Source of the DNA: an uncultured Collinsella sp.
GTDB lineage: Bacteria > Actinomycetota > Coriobacteriia > Coriobacteriales > Coriobacteriaceae
Reading direction: 5' to 3'
DNA length: 64,000 bases
NCBI GenBank assembly: GCA_959023295.1
Contig: CAUFBM010000009.1
Location: forward strand, 1-64,000
The position numbers were made by a program, and so were the translations under genes. The notes under the pieces were generated by a model that worked only from the letters and a program-made list of their open reading frames with translations, searched no databases and was not told the origin of the DNA. This document shows, piece after piece, positions 60,237-64,000 of the stretch (its first letter is position 1; each line of letters starts with the position of its first letter).

Positions 60237-60656
60237 TTACGCGAGCTCGGCTCCGAGGGCCTTGCAAGCGGTCTCGCCCTCGTCGTCGGGCGCGTCGTAG
60301 CAGATGGTGGAGTCCACGACGTTGACGCCGGCCTCGTCGGCGTCGGCCTTCCAGTTATCCATCCACTCGCCCTCGGCCCACGAATAGGAGCCAAAGAGGA
60401 CGACCTTCTTGTCGCCGAGGACTTCCTTGACCTCATCCCACATCGGCTGGAACTCGTCGTACTCGAGCTCCTCGGACCCCATGGCGGGGCAGCCGAAGGC
60501 GAAGGCGTCATAGCCGGTGGCCTTGTCGGCGGAGAAGTCGGCGCAGGAGATGACATCTGTCTCGGCGCCGACTGACGTCGCGCCCTCGGCAACGAGGTTT
60601 GCCATGGCCTCGGTGTTGCCCGTGCCGCTCCAGTAGACGACCGCGATCTTGCTCAT
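60237..60656 (-). CDS. Flavodoxin
   Basis: A 139-residue FMN electron carrier. The phosphate-binding loop YWSGTGNTEAMA (about 8-19) is classic, followed by DAFAFGCPAMGSEELEYDEFQP and VVLFGSYSWAEGEWMDNW, which flank the flavin. It resembles the short-chain flavodoxins of anaerobes that replace ferredoxin when iron is scarce. The ATG follows AAAGGA. A DUF3793 gene lies upstream on the same strand, a common pairing in Clostridia and Coriobacteria. Confidence 0.94.
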   Translation of the reverse strand: MSKIAVVYWSGTGNTEAMANLVAEGATSVGAETDVISCADFSADKATGYDAFAFGCPAMGSEELEYDEFQPMWDEVKEVLGDKKVVLFGSYSWAEGEWMDNWKADADEAGVNVVDSTICYDAPDDEGETACKALGAELA

Positions 60657-60702
60657 GTGTTGTCCTTTCGGTTGTGCGGCGTGCGGCCGCGGTTTGTATG
60701 TT

Positions 60703-61407
60703 CTATCGGGTTGCCTGGGCAAGTTTTGCCAGGCTATGGCCCTGCTGATAGACATGGGTGAGGTGTTGCGTGCAAGCGCGGTAGGATTCGAACGTCGCAA
60801 GCGCTTGCCCGACATTCGTGTAGACCTTCCAAGGTCCAAAGACCTTGTAGTTCTCGCCATGCTGGACGATAAATTGACGCACATCTTCGTAGGGATATCC
60901 CAAAAAATAGCCAATTTCGTGAGGAAACTCGCAGGTGCAGCCGTCGCCGCAAGGTTCGCTCTGCGCAAGAACGCATGGTCCGTCGGCGCAGGCGCTTTCC
61001 GTGGCATTGCTGCTTGCCAGCGTGATGCGCGCGGCGAGATGCACCAGGGATGCGGGCAGGTTGTGGACATCGTAACCTTCGGCGGCAAGCGCCGTCGTGG
61101 CGCGGGGGTCGGAGAGGTATCGCATGAGGTCCGCAGGGCGGTACACATAGATGAGCGCTCCGCAGGGGCGCCAGACCAAGACGCTCGTGTGGATGCCGAA
61201 CGGTTGGAGTTCTCGGTTGCATTGAGCTATGACGGCAAGGAGATGTGTACGACGCACTTCGATATGGGGGTTGCCGGGCTTGCCGTTTTGACTTGCGTAG
61301 ACGCCGGGATAGGTAAAGAGCGATGCCGGCTTGATGCCCGCGAGCGTGGGAGAGCAGTTGCGCACGACCGCTGCCTGAAACGTTGGGATATCTATGGTTC
61401 GAGTCAC
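60703..61407 (-). CDS. DUF3793 family protein
   Basis: A 234-residue protein of unknown function. The C-terminal FPHEIGYFLGYPYEDVRQFIVQHGENYKVFGPWKVY, followed by ATFESYRACTQHL, is the signature of DUF3793. A Cys-rich loop (CADGPCVLAQSEPCGDGCTCEF) just before it is of interest, since such residues could bind metal. The family usually sits beside a flavodoxin, as here (46 bp upstream of it), and has been linked with iron metabolism by context only. Confidence 0.85.
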   Translation of the reverse strand: MTRTIDIPTFQAAVVRNCSPTLAGIKPASLFTYPGVYASQNGKPGNPHIEVRRTHLLAVIAQCNRELQPFGIHTSVLVWRPCGALIYVYRPADLMRYLSDPRATTALAAEGYDVHNLPASLVHLAARITLASSNATESACADGPCVLAQSEPCGDGCTCEFPHEIGYFLGYPYEDVRQFIVQHGENYKVFGPWKVYTNVGQALATFESYRACTQHLTHVYQQGHSLAKLAQATR

Positions 61408-61525
61408 GGCGCTCCTTACGGATCTAAACTGTTAGCCTAGGAAAACTTATACACGAAAGTAAGCCATGGTCAACAAAAAAGTTTGAAGAGGGAAACTAAT
61501 TGACCGAACAGACATGATTTTGGGT

Positions 61526-61553
61526 TAAGATGGGGACACCCCATGGGGGTATC
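61526..61553 (+). promoter_or_regulatory. Promoter with CsoR-like operator before the HMA gene
   Basis: The near-palindrome GACACCCCATGGGGGTATC (61535-61553) matches the GC-rich operator type of CsoR/RcnR-family metal sensors (roughly TACCCC-N-GGGGTA). It lies right after a -10 TAAGAT (61526-61531), where a repressor would block transcription. A TTGACC at 61500-61505 is a possible -35, though the 20-bp spacing is long. Confidence 0.55.
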
Positions 61554-61581
61554 TAGATAGTGCTACTTGAAAGGGGAGCGC

Positions 61582-61965
61582 ATGAGTGACTTGCTCAACC
61601 CTGCGAATCTCATCGTGCTGGCCGTCATTGCCGTCGGCATGTTTTTTGGACTGCGTCGCATTGCCGCTTCGACACACGGGAAGAGTTGCTGCAGCGATGG
61701 TACGAGCGGCAAGAAGGCCAAAAAGGTTGTTGTGGTGGATACCGATGCGTCACACTATCCCTATAGCGATGAGCTGCTCATCGGCGGCATGAGCTGTGAC
61801 GGCTGCGCTCAGAACGTAGCCAATGCCCTCAATGCGCTGGATGGCGTGTGGGCAACGGTGACGTATGCGGACCACACGGCACGCGTGCGCTCTAAGCAGC
61901 CGGTTGATCGTGGTGTCCTCGAGACGGCCGTGAAAGACGCGGGCTACTACGTCATGACGCTGTAA
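61582..61965 (+). CDS. Membrane-anchored heavy-metal-associated (HMA) domain protein
   Basis: A 127-residue protein. An N-terminal membrane helix (about 9-27) is followed by a Cys pair in KSCCSDGTSGKKAKK, then a complete HMA domain (about 58-127) with the metal-binding GGMSCDGCAQNVANALNALDGV. This is the CxxC motif found in copper chaperones and ATPases. Together with the CsoR-like operator upstream, copper binding is likely, but no P-type ATPase or csoR gene is in the window. Confidence 0.85.
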   Translation: MSDLLNPANLIVLAVIAVGMFFGLRRIAASTHGKSCCSDGTSGKKAKKVVVVDTDASHYPYSDELLIGGMSCDGCAQNVANALNALDGVWATVTYADHTARVRSKQPVDRGVLETAVKDAGYYVMTL

Positions 61966-61991
61966 GCGCCGCCCTGGATGCGCTTCCTTGG

Positions 61992-62417
61992 CTAGGCTCG
62001 TCCGCGCAGTTCGATGTCTTGGATGTCGTCGAAGTTGATGGCGATGTCTCGGAGCTTGAGGAGCTTGAAGGCGGGGAGCGCCTCGTCGAGGATGCCGGTG
62101 CGGCTGCGATAGCCGTATGTATCGTAATAGTTGACACGAACCAAGTCGCCACGTTTGAGACCCTCGAGCTTTTTAGAAAGTACGAGGGCTTTTTCTTCCG
62201 TGAGCTCACGTTTTGACTCGACGGTGATTTCCTGCTTGCGCACGAGTTCGTAGTATCCCGTGAGGGCGGCAAAGGGCATAAACTGCGCGGCGCGGTTGGC
62301 GCGCACGGCACCGTTGGCAGTGAGCTTGGGGTCGGCGGCGCGGCGCCTGCCCTCGGGGTCCGCCAGGCGCTCGAAGGCGGTCGGCGGGCGCACGGGCTGT
62401 TGTTTGGGTTTAGGCAC
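61992..62417 (-). CDS. YolD-like protein
   Basis: A 141-residue protein resembling the YolD-like family (NRAAQFMPFAALTGYYELVRKQE, then RVNYYDTYGYRSRTGILDE...AINFDDIQDIEL). YolD proteins are encoded next to Y-family polymerases, as in Bacillus prophage uvrX-yolD, and are thought to assist error-prone synthesis. I use the GTG at 62417, which has GGAGGA just before it and overlaps the polymerase stop by 8 bp; a TTG at 62429 is possible. Confidence 0.8.
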   Translation of the reverse strand: MPKPKQQPVRPPTAFERLADPEGRRRAADPKLTANGAVRANRAAQFMPFAALTGYYELVRKQEITVESKRELTEEKALVLSKKLEGLKRGDLVRVNYYDTYGYRSRTGILDEALPAFKLLKLRDIAINFDDIQDIELRGRA

Positions 62418-63915
62418 GGTGTCCTCCAACTTGGTCGTTGCGTTCGCGCGCGGTGGCGCCGGCGGTAAAGCTTAATCCCTTGACGAGCGCGTTCTTGCCG
62501 TACTTGCCTTTCACGGCCAAGACGGCGCGCGCCAGGTCGCGCTCGCGCTCATCGGCCTCGATATCGCTGAACAGATCGATGGTGGTAAATTCCTCGGGCA
62601 TGAGGTTGCCAAATCCAAGGTTGATGCGCTTGACCGGTCGTTTGGGATCGACGGTCTGCGCCCAGAGCTCATCGAAATAGCCCATGATTTTCTTAAACGA
62701 ATTAGTGCGCTCGGGCAGCTTTCGCGAGGCGTTGGAGTGCGCAAAGAGTGCGGCATAGCCACCACGCGGTTTGCCGCCATGCTCTCCCACAAAGATGCCA
62801 TCGATTGCCTGCGCTTCGCGCACCAGGCGACGCCTTTCGTCATCGCGCTGGACGGGCTTGGGAGCACGGGGCGCGAGCTCGGAGCCGTCGGTCGCTGCGG
62901 GTTCGATGCCCGAGGTACTCGAGCGCAGGTGTCCGCAGCCGTCTATATACTGCGCCGTGCCGCTGGCGTTGAGCCGGCGTATGTCGGCGCGCTCGCTTGC
63001 ATAGCCCACAAAGAGCGAGATGCTGTCGCACACCACGTGCTTGTCGATCAAATCCAGCACGGCGGCATCGACCATTTCGCGCAAGACGGTGTAGGCCTGC
63101 TCGTAGGCATAGCCCTTCGAGAGCACCTGCCCCGTGGTGGTCGAGGTCGCTTGCGGGCGATAGGCTTGGATATCGGCGATGGTCGTTGGCTCGCGCCCAA
63201 AGGCGTGGTCGATAAGATATTCGGCATTGACGCCGAGCTCATCGTAAAGCAGGTTTTCGTCGAGCGCGGCGACGCCCATCAGATCGTAGACGCCGTACTT
63301 TTCGAGGCGGGCTGCCACGCCGGGGCCGATGCCCCAGATATCGGTAATGGGACGATGAGGCCAGATCTCCTTGCGAAAGGTCTCGTCGTCGAGTATGCCG
63401 ATGCGGCTGGGTACGTGCTTGGCGGTAATGTCGAGCGCTACCTTGGCCTGGAATAGGTTGGGGCCGATGCCGACCGTCGCCGTGATGCCGGTGCGCGCGA
63501 GGACCTCGTCGCGCAGCGTGCAGGCGAACCCTTCCGCATCTGTGTGATAGAGGTCCAGATAGGGCGTCACGTCGATAAAGCACTCATCGATGGAGTAGAC
63601 GTGCACGTCCTGGGGGCTGACGTATTCCAGATAGATACCGTAGATTTTCGCCGACACCTCCATGTAATGCTGCATGCGCGGTACGGCCGTGATGTAGTCG
63701 ATGCCATCGGGAATTTCGAACAGACGGCAGCGATTGCGTATCCCGAGGTCCTTCATGGCCTGTGTGATGGCGAGGCAGATGGTCGTGCGCCCGCGCGATT
63801 CGTCGGCGACGACCAGGTTGGTGGTGAGCGGATCGAGCCCACGGTCGACGCACTCGACGCTGGCATAAAACGTCTTGAGGTCGATGCAGATATAGATGTG
63901 CTGCTCGTGCGCCAT
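62410..63915 (-). CDS. Y-family DNA polymerase (ImpB/MucB/SamB type, error-prone)
   Basis: A 501-residue translesion polymerase. The palm and finger motifs CIDLKTFYASVECVDRGLDP and VHVYSIDECFIDVTPYLDL hold the catalytic acids. The IWGIGPGVAARLEKYGV helix-hairpin-helix follows, then the little-finger domain, and a C-terminal part longer than DinB ending in an unassigned extension. It resembles UvrX/UmuC-like polymerases of Gram-positives more than DinB. The ATG at 63915 follows AAGGA. The promoter is followed by a LexA box, and the next gene is YolD-like, so it is an SOS mutagenesis cassette. Confidence 0.92.
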   Translation of the reverse strand: MAHEQHIYICIDLKTFYASVECVDRGLDPLTTNLVVADESRGRTTICLAITQAMKDLGIRNRCRLFEIPDGIDYITAVPRMQHYMEVSAKIYGIYLEYVSPQDVHVYSIDECFIDVTPYLDLYHTDAEGFACTLRDEVLARTGITATVGIGPNLFQAKVALDITAKHVPSRIGILDDETFRKEIWPHRPITDIWGIGPGVAARLEKYGVYDLMGVAALDENLLYDELGVNAEYLIDHAFGREPTTIADIQAYRPQATSTTTGQVLSKGYAYEQAYTVLREMVDAAVLDLIDKHVVCDSISLFVGYASERADIRRLNASGTAQYIDGCGHLRSSTSGIEPAATDGSELAPRAPKPVQRDDERRRLVREAQAIDGIFVGEHGGKPRGGYAALFAHSNASRKLPERTNSFKKIMGYFDELWAQTVDPKRPVKRINLGFGNLMPEEFTTIDLFSDIEADERERDLARAVLAVKGKYGKNALVKGLSFTAGATARERNDQVGGHRA

Positions 63916-63930
63916 CCGTGTCCTTCCATC

Positions 63931-63989
63931 AAACACATGTTCTTATCGAATACATGTTCGATAATACCTGCTTGCACGGACATCGTCAA
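63931..63989 (-). promoter_or_regulatory. SOS promoter with LexA boxes for the Y-family polymerase
   Basis: On the minus strand: -35 TTGACG (63989-63984), 17-bp spacer, -10 TATTAT (63966-63961), then directly the LexA-type box CGAACATGTATTCG (63960-63947). It matches CGAAC-N4-GTTCG at nine of ten positions and covers the start of transcription. A second, weaker copy, AGAACATGTGTTT, lies at 63943-63931. Confidence 0.8.
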
Positions 63990-64000
63990 AACCTGTCCCT

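Overview
The window is a gene-dense bacterial chromosome segment of moderately high GC. It most likely comes from the human-gut actinobacterial class Coriobacteriia, probably Collinsella or a close relative. This rests on the uvrC-rapZ-whiA-gapA-pgk-tpiA-gpmI-secG gene order, an actinobacterial WhiA, frequent GTG/TTG starts, an oxygen-sensitive class III ribonucleotide reductase, and gut-anaerobe proteins such as a DUF3793 protein beside a flavodoxin. The genus is an inference from memory; no database search was possible.

Region by region. 1-25.4 kb is conserved housekeeping: coaE, a lytic transglycosylase and uvrB; a convergent flavoprotein/mrp/LTA-synthase-like block; then uvrA, ybaK, murJ, uvrC, rapZ, whiA and the lower-glycolysis run gapA-pgk-tpiA-gpmI-secG. 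All three uvr genes lie within 18 kb. 25.6-31.6 kb is a complete oligopeptide ABC transporter (oppABCDF). 31.6-38.3 kb holds a hairpin-rich intergenic region, tRNA-Leu, a PAS/GAF/SpoIIE-type phosphatase followed by a STAS-HATPase fusion (a partner-switching module), a tRNA-Gly/Cys/Gly cluster, an alpha-glucosidase and a tRNA-Gly/Val pair. 38.3-43.9 kb carries nrdD-nrdG behind an apparent NrdR-controlled promoter, then folE-HD-folB. 43.9-50.3 kb is a mixed set: a YgjP-like metalloprotease, an M19 dipeptidase, an FKBP/UreE pair, a HAD phosphatase, a Fur/PerR regulator, acylphosphatase, a Gfo/Idh oxidoreductase and RNase HI. 50.4-56.9 kb contains a LysR regulator divergent from metY, secreted and small membrane proteins, a decayed cyclase gene, an aldo/keto reductase and endonuclease IV. 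56.9-64 kb has an amino-acid ABC transporter with an unusual permease, flavodoxin plus DUF3793, a metal-binding HMA protein with a CsoR-like operator, and an SOS-type Y-family polymerase plus YolD-like pair.

The most unusual structure is a family of long fold-back elements at 31601-31727, 31909-32033, 41144-41282 and 41461-41544. Each has its own outer stem, perfect or nearly so, of about 21-29 bp. Inside that stem lies a similar asymmetric core, best seen as GTCCTCGG-CATGC on one strand and CTGCGGA on the other, and then a second hairpin. The outer stems are unrelated between copies but match within each copy. Other items are a 17-residue Cys-containing leader peptide before metY, an A/T palindrome set just upstream of the -35 box of three tRNA promoters, three ETAV(F/Y)L repeats in the cytoplasmic extension of MurJ, and LexA-type boxes at uvrA and the Y-family polymerase.
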